Source of the DNA: Flavobacterium tyrosinilyticum
GTDB lineage: Bacteria > Bacteroidota > Bacteroidia > Flavobacteriales > Flavobacteriaceae
NCBI RefSeq assembly: GCF_023656565.1
Contig: NZ_JAMOKG010000003.1
Span: 62,001-126,000, forward strand
Length of the DNA stretch: 64,000 nucleotides
Direction: 5' to 3'
Both the position numbers and the translations under genes were made by a program. The notes below the pieces were generated by a model. The model ran no database searches and had not been told where the DNA came from. It saw only the letters and a program-made list of their open reading frames with translations. Of the stretch, positions 27,697 through 36,222 are shown piece by piece. Numbering within the stretch: the first letter of the stretch is position 1; each line of letters opens with the position of its first letter.

Positions 27697-29574
27697 CTAC
27701 TCTTCAATCTTCCTAACTCTATCCAACCAAGTAAACTTCAACACCGTAGTCGTCACTAAGAAAACCACCAATGCAACTCCAGCTTTTGGATAATCTCTAA
27801 TAATGAAATAAATCGGAAGCAGGATCATGCTTGACTGCCATACAATACCAATTACACAATTCATCATATCTAGATAGAAATCATTATTTTTTTGGAAAGA
27901 TTGATCTTCCGCTTTTAATTGTTTGTAAACTGGCCCCCAGAATCCCCAAGGTCTTACGTTTGAATAGAAAGATTTTAAAACTTCGATATCAGTTGGTTTA
28001 CTTAAATAAGTTCCCAAAAGACAACCTAAAATTGACATTCCAAAAATTAATGGGAATAAGTAAATCGATGGCACTTGCGAAAGATCATGCAAAAATGTTC
28101 CTGCTGCTAGATTTCCTTTGTTTTGATCTAAAACGAATTGAAGAGAAGCTGCAATTAATCCGCCGACCATTCCCCAGAAATAACCCCATCCGTTAAAACG
28201 CCACCAAATCCATTTTAAGAAGTTCGCTGCAACGTAACCTCCGTAAAGAGCACTTGTAATCCAAAGTGTTAACGAGTTGATCGAATCTGCGAAGAATCCC
28301 ATGAAAACTCCAAGACCAACAACTAAGAAAGAAGAAATCTGACTTACTTTAATATAGTGCTGATTTGAAGCAACTGGTTTAAAGTATTTTTTATAAATAT
28401 CATTTACAATATATGCTGGCCCTGCATTTACAAAAGCGGAGAATCCAGACATGAAAGCGGCTAATAATCCTGCTAGAAGAATCCCTTTAATACCAACTGG
28501 AATATAAAGATTGACCACTTTAGGCATTAATAATTCTAAATCTGCTCCAGTAAGATTAACGTTTGCATTTAATTCTGGCGCTAAATTCACTAAAGCAATA
28601 ACCACAATTCCTGTGATCAATAAATATCTCGGAATGAATAAAATTAAGTTGGTAAAACCACTCATGTAAGCTGCTTCTTTTACCGATTTTGTCGAAAGAA
28701 CACGCTGTAAATCGTAGCTTGGAGTTGGTCCTGCAACACTCGCGAAGAACCCTTTGAAAAGCGTCATTCCGATGAAAGCTCCAAACATTTTATAACCTTC
28801 CGTATCAATTAATCTGTTGAACGTTTCGAATTTATCGCTCCATTGTGTTTCAAATTCCCATCCAAAGAAAACATTTTTCCACTCTGGCGTAATTACCGAA
28901 TTAATTTGAATATCTGTATAATTAATGAATGCATAACCCGCGATTAAAACTCCCGCAACAATCATAATAATATATTGTACAACCTCTGTCGCCACAACAG
29001 AAAACATTCCCCCTTTAACCGTATAAATGGTAGTTAAGAAAATAATTAACAATGCATAAGCTTGTTCTGATGTTAAGAAAACAGAACCATTCATATGAAC
29101 TGTTAAATCCCAAGGAAGAATGATCGTTACAAATTTTCCAATTCCAACGAAGAAATACGCGATGAAACCAATTGTCGAAATAATAGCAAAAATCGCTACA
29201 ATAATATGTGATGCTTTTCCTGCTTTGTCGCTTCCAAAACGAGTTAAAATCCATTCAGAACCCGTCATTACTTTCGATCTTCTAATCCAGACCGCAAGGA
29301 ACATCATCACAAAAATCTGATTCCAAATTGGCCAAAGCCACATAAACATGAAGCTTTTTACACCATATAAAAATAAAACTCCAATCATCCAGGAAGTTCC
29401 CGAAACATCAAACATTCCCGAGCCATTGCTCAATCCTAAAAAATACCATTTGATTGATTTCCCACCAAGGAAATAATCGTCAAGTCCTTTTGATGCTTTT
29501 CTTGAAATCCAGATTCCGATACCGACCGAGAGTACGATATAGATTAAAATGATTGATACGTCTATTATGTTCAT
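27697..29574 (-). CDS. Sodium:solute symporter (SSS family)
   Basis: A 625-residue inner-membrane protein with about 14 hydrophobic segments, starting MNIIDVSIILIYIVLSVGIGIWISRKASKGLDDYFLGGKS, typical of the SSS family. SGMFDVSGTSWMIG, GGMFSVVATEVVQYIIMI and AAFMSGFSAFVNAGPAYIVNDIY also fit. It couples sodium entry to solute import. It lies between the second GH92 (22 bp upstream) and, after the repeat region, GH130. This suggests it imports the small mannosyl-GlcNAc product that GH130 splits. Confidence 0.92.
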   Translation of the reverse strand: MNIIDVSIILIYIVLSVGIGIWISRKASKGLDDYFLGGKSIKWYFLGLSNGSGMFDVSGTSWMIGVLFLYGVKSFMFMWLWPIWNQIFVMMFLAVWIRRSKVMTGSEWILTRFGSDKAGKASHIIVAIFAIISTIGFIAYFFVGIGKFVTIILPWDLTVHMNGSVFLTSEQAYALLIIFLTTIYTVKGGMFSVVATEVVQYIIMIVAGVLIAGYAFINYTDIQINSVITPEWKNVFFGWEFETQWSDKFETFNRLIDTEGYKMFGAFIGMTLFKGFFASVAGPTPSYDLQRVLSTKSVKEAAYMSGFTNLILFIPRYLLITGIVVIALVNLAPELNANVNLTGADLELLMPKVVNLYIPVGIKGILLAGLLAAFMSGFSAFVNAGPAYIVNDIYKKYFKPVASNQHYIKVSQISSFLVVGLGVFMGFFADSINSLTLWITSALYGGYVAANFLKWIWWRFNGWGYFWGMVGGLIAASLQFVLDQNKGNLAAGTFLHDLSQVPSIYLFPLIFGMSILGCLLGTYLSKPTDIEVLKSFYSNVRPWGFWGPVYKQLKAEDQSFQKNNDFYLDMMNCVIGIVWQSSMILLPIYFIIRDYPKAGVALVVFLVTTTVLKFTWLDRVRKIEE

Positions 29575-29596
29575 TAAATTATTTATTTTGAATTAG

Positions 29597-31837
29597 TTAG
29601 TTCAGACCCCAGTTTTTGTTTGGCTGCGCTCCCATTACAAAATGAAGTACACCGCCTTTTTGCATTTCTTGGTGAGAAATGGCTGTTTTATTAAATGCTT
29701 TTCCGTTCAAAGTAACCGATTGGATATAGAAGTTTTTGTTTGAAACATTCTCTGCTTCAATTACAAAAGTTTTTCCATTTGGAAGATTTAAAGTCGATTT
29801 CTCAAAAATCGGACTTCCAATTTCGTATTCACCAGAAGCTGGATTCATTGGGTACAACCCCATTGAGCTGAATACATACCAAGCCGACATTTGTCCGCAG
29901 TCTTCGTTCCCGCTTAGACCATTTGCAGTCGTATTATATTGTGTATCCAAAATATGACGCACCCAATATTGCGTTCTCCAAGGCTGACCTGCATGATTAA
30001 ACATGTAAGCAATATGGTGACTTGGCTCATTACCATGTGCATATTGTCCGATCAAACCAGAAATATCTGCAGAAACATTATTTCCTGTAATCTCAGAACT
30101 CTCTGTAAATAATTGTTCTAAACGTTTTGTAAAAATATCGTTTCCTCCATGAAGCTTAATAAAATCATCTACATTATGAGGTACAAACCAGCTGTGTTGC
30201 CAAGCATTTCCTTCGGTATAATCGGTATGTTCTCTGTGATTGGAATGTTTTGGATCGAAAGGTTCGTTCCAAGATTTTCCATCTTCCGATTTTCCTCTCA
30301 TGAAACCAGATTTGGCATCAAATAAATATTCGTATGCTTTTGAGCGTTTTGAGAAAAAATCATAATCAGCTGTTTTTCCTAAGGCTTTCGCCATTTGAGC
30401 CACACACCAATCATCATAAGCATATTCTAAAGTAATGGTAACCGATTCGTCTAATAAATTATAAGGAATGTAACCGTATTTTTTGTAGAAATCCAAGCCG
30501 CGTTCGTCCTGCATCATTGTAGCTTTCATCGCTTCAAAAGCTTTTTCTGCATCAAAACCTTTAATACCTTTCATATAAGCATCCACAATAACTGGAATCG
30601 AATGATATCCTGTCATCGTATTAGTTTCATTAGCGTATAATGTCCAAACTGGAAGTATCTTTTTGGTTTCATAATACGCTAACATCGAATTAACTAAATC
30701 GGAAACTTTTGTCGGTTCTAACAAGTTCAGCAATGGGTTTTCTGCTCTAAATGTATCCCAAAGCGATAATGTAGAATAAGCGGTATAATCTTTAGCAGTA
30801 ATAATTTTATCGTCTTCTCTTCTAAATTGCCCATTTTTATCGCTATATGTTACCGGTGCAACTTGAGCATGATATAAAGCGGTATAGAAAATGGTTTTTA
30901 AAGAATCAACTGGAGTCTCAACTGTAATTTTACTTAAAGCTTTATTCCAATCTAGAGTCGCATCAGATTTTGCTTTCTCAAAATTCTGACTTTCAGCGTC
31001 TAAATTGTCTTTCGCATTAGCGATACTTACAGAAGAAAGCGCCACTTTAACGCCTAATTCTTTTGAGTTTTTGCCGTCGAAGAATAATTGCAGAGCAGTG
31101 TTTTCACCTTCAGCATTTGAGCCTGAAACTACTTTCTTATCAGCAGTAATAATAGATTCTATTATAGGCTTAGAAAACTTGGCTACAAAAAACACTTTCT
31201 GATTTTTTGCCCAACCCGTACTATAACGGTAACCGCTAATGGTATTTTGGTCTTCAACTGTAATGGCAGTTTTTACCGCTTTGTCCCAGTTAATGGCAAA
31301 ACCTAAATCGACAACAACAGATTGCGTATCGTTATTATTATAGGTATACTTATGGTATGCGGTTCTTTGCGTAGAAGTTAATTCTACATTGATTTTAGGA
31401 TCTTCAAGAAAAACTTGGTAATAACCCGGTATTGCTTTTTCGTTAACATGATTATATTTTGATTTATACGGTAAGAAATCGCGTGAAGCGGCTTTGGCGG
31501 TTAAGTCTAACTTTTTGTTTGTCGGCATAAATAAAATGTCTGCCAAATCACCGATTCCTGTCCCGCTTAAATGTAAATGACTAAATCCAGAAACTATCGA
31601 GTCAGAATAATGATAGCCCGAGCACCAGTCCCAGCTAGAAACCCCATTATCTGGACTCACTTGTAGCATCCCAAACGGAACTGTTGCACCCGGATATGTA
31701 TGTCCGTGCCCACCTGTACCTATAAAAGGATCTACATAATTTGTTGCAAAACTTTGTTTATGTTGATTTTTATCTACATTTATTTTGCAACTTGCAGTTA
31801 AAATTACCGTCAGAGAAAGCAGAGTAATTTTCCTCAT
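29597..31837 (-). CDS. GH92 alpha-1,2-type mannosidase (second copy)
   Basis: A 746-residue lipoprotein (lipobox in LTASCKIN). GH92 hallmarks are DPFIGTGGHGHTYPGATVPFGM, GFSHLHLSGTGIGD, LSLWDTFRAENPL, EGNAWQHSWFVPHN and GNEDCGQMSAW (Glu645-Asp646). The region HGNEPSHHIAYMFNHAGQPWRTQ contains the His-Asn-Glu arrangement that in alpha-1,2-specific relatives contacts the next mannose, so I infer alpha-1,2-mannosidase. It is the first gene of the minus-strand run and faces the LytS-type kinase gene across a 130-bp divergent region. Confidence 0.92.
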   Translation of the reverse strand: MRKITLLSLTVILTASCKINVDKNQHKQSFATNYVDPFIGTGGHGHTYPGATVPFGMLQVSPDNGVSSWDWCSGYHYSDSIVSGFSHLHLSGTGIGDLADILFMPTNKKLDLTAKAASRDFLPYKSKYNHVNEKAIPGYYQVFLEDPKINVELTSTQRTAYHKYTYNNNDTQSVVVDLGFAINWDKAVKTAITVEDQNTISGYRYSTGWAKNQKVFFVAKFSKPIIESIITADKKVVSGSNAEGENTALQLFFDGKNSKELGVKVALSSVSIANAKDNLDAESQNFEKAKSDATLDWNKALSKITVETPVDSLKTIFYTALYHAQVAPVTYSDKNGQFRREDDKIITAKDYTAYSTLSLWDTFRAENPLLNLLEPTKVSDLVNSMLAYYETKKILPVWTLYANETNTMTGYHSIPVIVDAYMKGIKGFDAEKAFEAMKATMMQDERGLDFYKKYGYIPYNLLDESVTITLEYAYDDWCVAQMAKALGKTADYDFFSKRSKAYEYLFDAKSGFMRGKSEDGKSWNEPFDPKHSNHREHTDYTEGNAWQHSWFVPHNVDDFIKLHGGNDIFTKRLEQLFTESSEITGNNVSADISGLIGQYAHGNEPSHHIAYMFNHAGQPWRTQYWVRHILDTQYNTTANGLSGNEDCGQMSAWYVFSSMGLYPMNPASGEYEIGSPIFEKSTLNLPNGKTFVIEAENVSNKNFYIQSVTLNGKAFNKTAISHQEMQKGGVLHFVMGAQPNKNWGLN

Positions 31838-31967
31838 ATCAAAACAATATTAATTTAACTTTAAATTTAGATAAATTCAACTTTTACCAAAATATTTTTA
31901 GACGGACGACATTTAAACAGCTCTAAACATCAAAAAATAGTAACAAACGACATTCTATTCTACGATT

Positions 31968-33026
31968 ATGATTTTCAACTCAAAAAAACCTTATAGTTTA
32001 CCCATACGTTATCATGTTTACTTTTGGCTAACGTATTTTGTATTCAATACATTCCGCTGGGGAAGCTATTTTAATGATTATGTTTATTCATTAAAAACCA
32101 CTTTACTCGGATTTCCAATTCACATGGCATTGTGTTATCTAAATATTTTGGTTTTAATGCCTCACTTTATTTACCGCAAAAAGTACGTCCTATATATTAT
32201 AAGTGTATTGTCAGCGATTTTTGTCATGGTTGTTTTAAAATTTAATCTGACTTACCTACTGATTACACACGACGTTTGGCCTGAAGGCCCGCAGACCATC
32301 AGTACACTTACACTCAATTACACGATAGATATGATGATGGGTGAATTGTATGTGATGACTTTTGTTACCGCAATTAAAATCACTTTAGATTTCTTAAAAG
32401 AACAAAGACGTGTGACAGATTTAGAAAAATCGCAGCTAGAAACCGAATTGTTGTTTTTGAAGTCACAGATTTCTCCACATTTTTTCTTTAATACCTTAAA
32501 TAACATTTATTCTCTTTCTGTAGAAAAATCAAACAAAACGCCAAAAATCGTTTTAAAGCTTTCTGAATTGATGCGCTATATGCTTTATGAAACAAAAGGC
32601 AAAAAACAAACTCTCGAAAATGAGATTATGTGCATTCAGAATTATTTGGATCTGGAAAGAATTAGAAACGGAGAACGACTAGAAGTAGACATGTCTATTT
32701 CTGGAGATATTCACGATAAAGAAATTTCTCCAGTCCTTCTATTGACTTTCGTCGAAAATGCTTTTAAGCATGGCGTGAACAAAAACACTGGAAATGTTTT
32801 AATTGACATTAGATTTAAAGTAAAAGGAGATTTTTTATATTTCACCATTTCAAACCCAATGCCCGAATTTACCGTACATAAAGATAATTTTAACAAGTCA
32901 AGTGGTATAGGTATTGAAAACGTAAAAAAAAGACTCGAATTAGGATATAATAAAAGTGACTATAAGCTTTCATTTAAAAATAAAAAGAATATTTTTGTCG
33001 TTAAACTAGTTATAAAAGTCACATAA
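31968..33026 (+). CDS. LytS/YehU-type sensor histidine kinase
   Basis: A 352-residue membrane protein. Residues 1-150 hold about four hydrophobic segments without a recognisable periplasmic domain. The His_kinase region reads LKSQISPHFFFNTLNNIYSL with phospho-acceptor His171, and the ATPase part has LLTFVENAFKHG (N box) and GIGIENVKKRLEL (G box). It signals to the LytTR regulator encoded 70 bp downstream. Being divergent from the GH92 gene and embedded in the N-glycan locus, it is the best candidate for control of this locus, although such loci more often use hybrid two-component or ECF sigma regulators. Confidence 0.93.
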   Translation: MIFNSKKPYSLPIRYHVYFWLTYFVFNTFRWGSYFNDYVYSLKTTLLGFPIHMALCYLNILVLMPHFIYRKKYVLYIISVLSAIFVMVVLKFNLTYLLITHDVWPEGPQTISTLTLNYTIDMMMGELYVMTFVTAIKITLDFLKEQRRVTDLEKSQLETELLFLKSQISPHFFFNTLNNIYSLSVEKSNKTPKIVLKLSELMRYMLYETKGKKQTLENEIMCIQNYLDLERIRNGERLEVDMSISGDIHDKEISPVLLLTFVENAFKHGVNKNTGNVLIDIRFKVKGDFLYFTISNPMPEFTVHKDNFNKSSGIGIENVKKRLELGYNKSDYKLSFKNKKNIFVVKLVIKVT

Positions 33027-33096
33027 CCCCAACTTTTATAAGTTTAGAAAACTATACCTACAAAAAACCACATATCGGCCAAAAATAACAGTACAA

Positions 33097-33810
33097 ATGA
33101 AAATAAAGTGTTTAATTATCGATGATGAGCCATTGGCAATAAACGTTATTAAAAATTATATTGAACAGATTGAAGATTTAGAATTGATAAATACTTTTAG
33201 CAATTCTATCGAAGGATTAAATTTCTTGAAAAACAATACTATAGATGTAATTTTTTTAGACATTAACATGCCTGTTTTGGACGGTATTAATTTCATTAAA
33301 AGTTTAGAAAATCCTCCTTTACTTATTATTACAAGTGCTTACGATCAGTTTGCGATTGAAACTTACGAGCTTGATGTGTTAGATTATCTGGTAAAACCAA
33401 TTGAGTTTCCTAGATTAATGAAAGCAGTAAACAAAATCAACAAACGTCTCAATAATACAACCAAGCTTCCGCAGGAAAATAGCAAAGAGAATCCTTTCAT
33501 TTTCGTGAAAATCGACAAGAAAAAAATGAAAAAGATTTTCTTGAACGAAATTCTGGTTATAGAAAGCTTAAAGGACTATTTAAAAATCAGTACAACTTCT
33601 GGAAAGTTTATCATTCACAGCACTTTATCTGATTTTACAAGTTTATTGCCAGAGAGAGATTTTATCAGAATCCACCGGTCTTATACGATTGCAATTGACA
33701 AAATTGATGCAGTTGAAGGAAACAGCATTGAAATTGAAGGACTTCGATACGTTATAGGAAGATCTTATATTGATGAAGTAAAACAGAAAATCCTTAATTC
33801 ATCTATATAA
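33097..33810 (+). CDS. LytTR family response regulator
   Basis: A 237-residue cytoplasmic regulator. The receiver domain (residues 1-120) has CLIIDDEPLA, phospho-acceptor Asp55 in VIFLDINMPVLDG, LLIITSAYDQ and DYLVKPIEF. The LytTR DNA-binding domain (residues 135-232) shows FVKIDKKKMKKIFLNEILVIESLKDYLKI and FIRIHRSYTIAIDKIDAVEGNSI. It is cotranscribed with the sensor kinase. LytTR proteins usually bind pairs of short direct repeats about 20 bp apart; I did not find a convincing pair upstream of the neighbouring genes. Confidence 0.94.
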   Translation: MKIKCLIIDDEPLAINVIKNYIEQIEDLELINTFSNSIEGLNFLKNNTIDVIFLDINMPVLDGINFIKSLENPPLLIITSAYDQFAIETYELDVLDYLVKPIEFPRLMKAVNKINKRLNNTTKLPQENSKENPFIFVKIDKKKMKKIFLNEILVIESLKDYLKISTTSGKFIIHSTLSDFTSLLPERDFIRIHRSYTIAIDKIDAVEGNSIEIEGLRYVIGRSYIDEVKQKILNSSI

Positions 33811-34035
33811 AGGCTTAACCGCAAAGCACGCAAAGTTCACAAAGTTCACAAAGTTTTTTTTAGCCACAGATTATTAGGATTAAAAGGATTTTTTAAATCT
33901 GTGTTAATCTGCATAATCTGTGGCTATATTTTTAAGAACATAGCTTTGCGTTTTCATCAAGACTTAAAAATAAAAAATCTTAGCGAACTTTGCGTACTTT
34001 GCGCTCTTTGCGGTAAAAAAAACTTTGCGGTAAAA
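33811..34035. repeat. Hairpin repeats between convergent genes
   Basis: Two nested inverted repeats: CCGCAAAG...CTTTGCGGT outside, and TAGCCACAGATTATTAGGAT...ATAATCTGTGGCTA inside. A 9-bp direct repeat (AAAGTTCAC, twice and a half from 33832) is also present. Words are shared with the copies at 4.3 and 48.9 kb. A short open frame here (33901-34116) is only repeat sequence. Confidence 0.65.
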
Positions 34036-34074
34036 AAAATCTCGTCGGTAAAAGACGCAAAACGCATAGAAAAC

Positions 34075-34104
34075 GAAAATGCGGCCAACCACGACCGCAT
34101 TTTC
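34075..34104. terminator. Probable terminator hairpin
   Basis: A perfect 10-bp stem, GAAAATGCGG (34075-34084) and CCGCATTTTC (34095-34104), with a 10-nt loop. It lies between the convergent response regulator and NagB-fusion genes; A/T runs flank it on both sides. Confidence 0.6.
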
Positions 34105-34170
34105 TCTCAATTATAGGTAACTAACCAAAATAAACCATGAAATAGTCTATTATCTTTATGCTGCAAAAAA

Positions 34171-36096
34171 CTAAAAGTGATATCTTTTAAACGCTTCAAT
34201 AGCCGAATAATCTGCTAAACCTAAGCTGTGATATTTTTCTGCAGTCAATCTATTTCTATCTTCAACTCGAACCCAAAACTCTCTACTGTCATCACCTTGA
34301 AACATAACGCCGTCTTTTTGAGACTGGTGATAAAAAATAGCATGACGTTTCTTTAAAACTTGGTCAGGACTCATTGGTACTGCCATGTCAATTTGGTACG
34401 ATTCCCATTCATGCCATGCGCCTCGGTATAACCAAACCCAGCAATCATCCATAAAGCTTTTGTTTTTTAGTCTTTTCAAAGCTTCAAACAAACTGTCTAA
34501 ACATACTTTATGAGTTCCGTGCGGATCTGCTAAATCTCCAGCGGCATAAATTTGATGCGGTTTTATTCTTTCAATAATGTCACACATAATGTCAACATCT
34601 GCATCTGAAAGATTATTCTTTTTAACCGTTCCTGTTTCGTAAAACGGAAGATCTAAAAAGTTTACGTTAGAATCTGGCAAACCAATGTAACGAGTTGCTC
34701 CAAAAGATTCGCTTCTTCTTATTAATCCTTTTAATTTTCTAACTTCTAACGAGTCAATTTCGTTTCCAGTTCTGGTCTGAAGAAAATCGATTATTTTATC
34801 AGACATTCTAGAATCTGGATGTAATGCTTTCGAAATTTCTGCAAACTTTAAAGCTTCAACATCTGAAACCGCAATATTTCCAGAAGTCTGATAAGCAACA
34901 TGAACCTCGTGCCCCTGCTCTACCAAACGGTCGAATGTACCTCCCATTGAAATCACATCATCATCTGGATGCGGGCTGAAAATGATAATTCTTTTCTTTT
35001 CCGGCGTGGAACGCTCCGGTCTGTACGTATCATCAGCATTGGGTTTTCCGCCCGGCCATCCCGTGATGGTTTGCTGCATTTTATTGAACATTTTAATATT
35101 CAAATCGTATGCAGTTCCTTCCTCCGTCAAAAGACTCGACATTCCGTTGTCGTTATAATCTTTATCCGTCAGTTTTAGGAAAGGTTTCTTCGTCAACTCA
35201 CTTAACCAAGCCACCGCTTTTAATTTTAACTCATCTGTCCAAACACAAGACTTTACCAACCATGGTGTTTTTACTCTTGTTAGTTCAGACGAAGCTTCTG
35301 TATCTAGAACAAATGTTGTGTTGTTATGCTCTTGCAAATACGTAGCTGGAACTTGCGAAGAAACTTCCCCTTCGATTGTCTTTTTTATAATTCCTGCTTT
35401 ACTGATTCCCCAGCCAAGCAAAACAATTCTTTTTGCATTTCTAACGGTTCCAATTCCCATTGTTATGGCTTTTCTCGGAACATTGTCAATTCCTAAAAAA
35501 GAAGAAGCCGCATCGACTCTCGTGATATGATCCAAAGTAATACTTCTAGTTCCCGAATTCACATGAGAACCTGGTTCATTAAACCCAATGTGTCCTGTTC
35601 TACCGATTCCTAAAAGCTGAAAATCTAATCCGCCGTACGATTTAATTTTCATCTCATAATCGATGCAATATTGCTGTAATTCCTCGGCACTCACCTGCCC
35701 GTCTGGAATATTTATATTTTTAGGAAGAATATTTACATGATGAAATAAATGTTCGTGCATAAAATGATAATAACTCTGAATATCATTTTTATCCATCGGA
35801 TAATATTCATCTAAGTTAAAAGTCACAACATTTTCAAAACTTAAACCTTCCTCTTTGTGCATTCTAACCAATTCTTCATAAACCTTAATTGGCGAAGAAC
35901 CTGTAGCCAAACCTAAAACACATGGTTCGTTTAGCTCGTTTTTTCTCTGAATTAAATTGGCAATTTCTTGCGCGACAAGTAAAGAAGCTTCTTGCGACGA
36001 TTCGAAAATAACATTGTGAATTTTCTCAAAACGAGTTTCTTCAAATTTCCCTGCTTCTCTAAAACCTATATCTTCTTTAATCATATGCCTTGTCAT
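34171..36096 (-). CDS. nagB: Glucosamine-6-phosphate deaminase fused to a PIG-L/LmbE deacetylase domain
   Basis: A 641-residue cytoplasmic protein. Residues about 20-290 are NagB: LGLATGSSPIKVYEELV, VVTFNLDEYYPMD and LGIGRTGHIGFNEPGS are the family's phosphate-loop and active-site segments. It turns glucosamine 6-phosphate into fructose 6-phosphate and ammonia. Residues about 370-610 are a PIG-L/LmbE domain with the metal motif SPHPDDDVISMGG and DPHGTHKVC. The deacetylase part may remove the acetyl group of GlcNAc 6-phosphate, giving a one-protein route, but that is an inference. This long form is found in other Bacteroidota; ordinary NagB has about 265 residues. It would use the GlcNAc released by the GH20, GH130 and asparaginase steps. 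Confidence 0.92.
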   Translation of the reverse strand: MTRHMIKEDIGFREAGKFEETRFEKIHNVIFESSQEASLLVAQEIANLIQRKNELNEPCVLGLATGSSPIKVYEELVRMHKEEGLSFENVVTFNLDEYYPMDKNDIQSYYHFMHEHLFHHVNILPKNINIPDGQVSAEELQQYCIDYEMKIKSYGGLDFQLLGIGRTGHIGFNEPGSHVNSGTRSITLDHITRVDAASSFLGIDNVPRKAITMGIGTVRNAKRIVLLGWGISKAGIIKKTIEGEVSSQVPATYLQEHNNTTFVLDTEASSELTRVKTPWLVKSCVWTDELKLKAVAWLSELTKKPFLKLTDKDYNDNGMSSLLTEEGTAYDLNIKMFNKMQQTITGWPGGKPNADDTYRPERSTPEKKRIIIFSPHPDDDVISMGGTFDRLVEQGHEVHVAYQTSGNIAVSDVEALKFAEISKALHPDSRMSDKIIDFLQTRTGNEIDSLEVRKLKGLIRRSESFGATRYIGLPDSNVNFLDLPFYETGTVKKNNLSDADVDIMCDIIERIKPHQIYAAGDLADPHGTHKVCLDSLFEALKRLKNKSFMDDCWVWLYRGAWHEWESYQIDMAVPMSPDQVLKKRHAIFYHQSQKDGVMFQGDDSREFWVRVEDRNRLTAEKYHSLGLADYSAIEAFKRYHF

Positions 36097-36222
36097 TTAA
36101 TTTCTAAAATAAAAGTAGAATTAAATTATCCGTTCCTCTCAAAAATTCGACTAATAACGACTGCGCTTCGGCAAAAGACAAAATAAGATGTGCTAAGTTA
36201 TTTTAACTTCGCAAAGAAGCAT

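Noticed and set aside
33832..33855. CRISPR-like short tandem repeat
   Set aside because: Only two and a half units of 9 bp without spacers; no cas gene is in the window.
33901..34116. Open reading frame of 71 codons (CVLCALCGKK)
   Set aside because: It is made of the CTTTGCG repeat words between two convergent genes and has no plausible start context or similarity.
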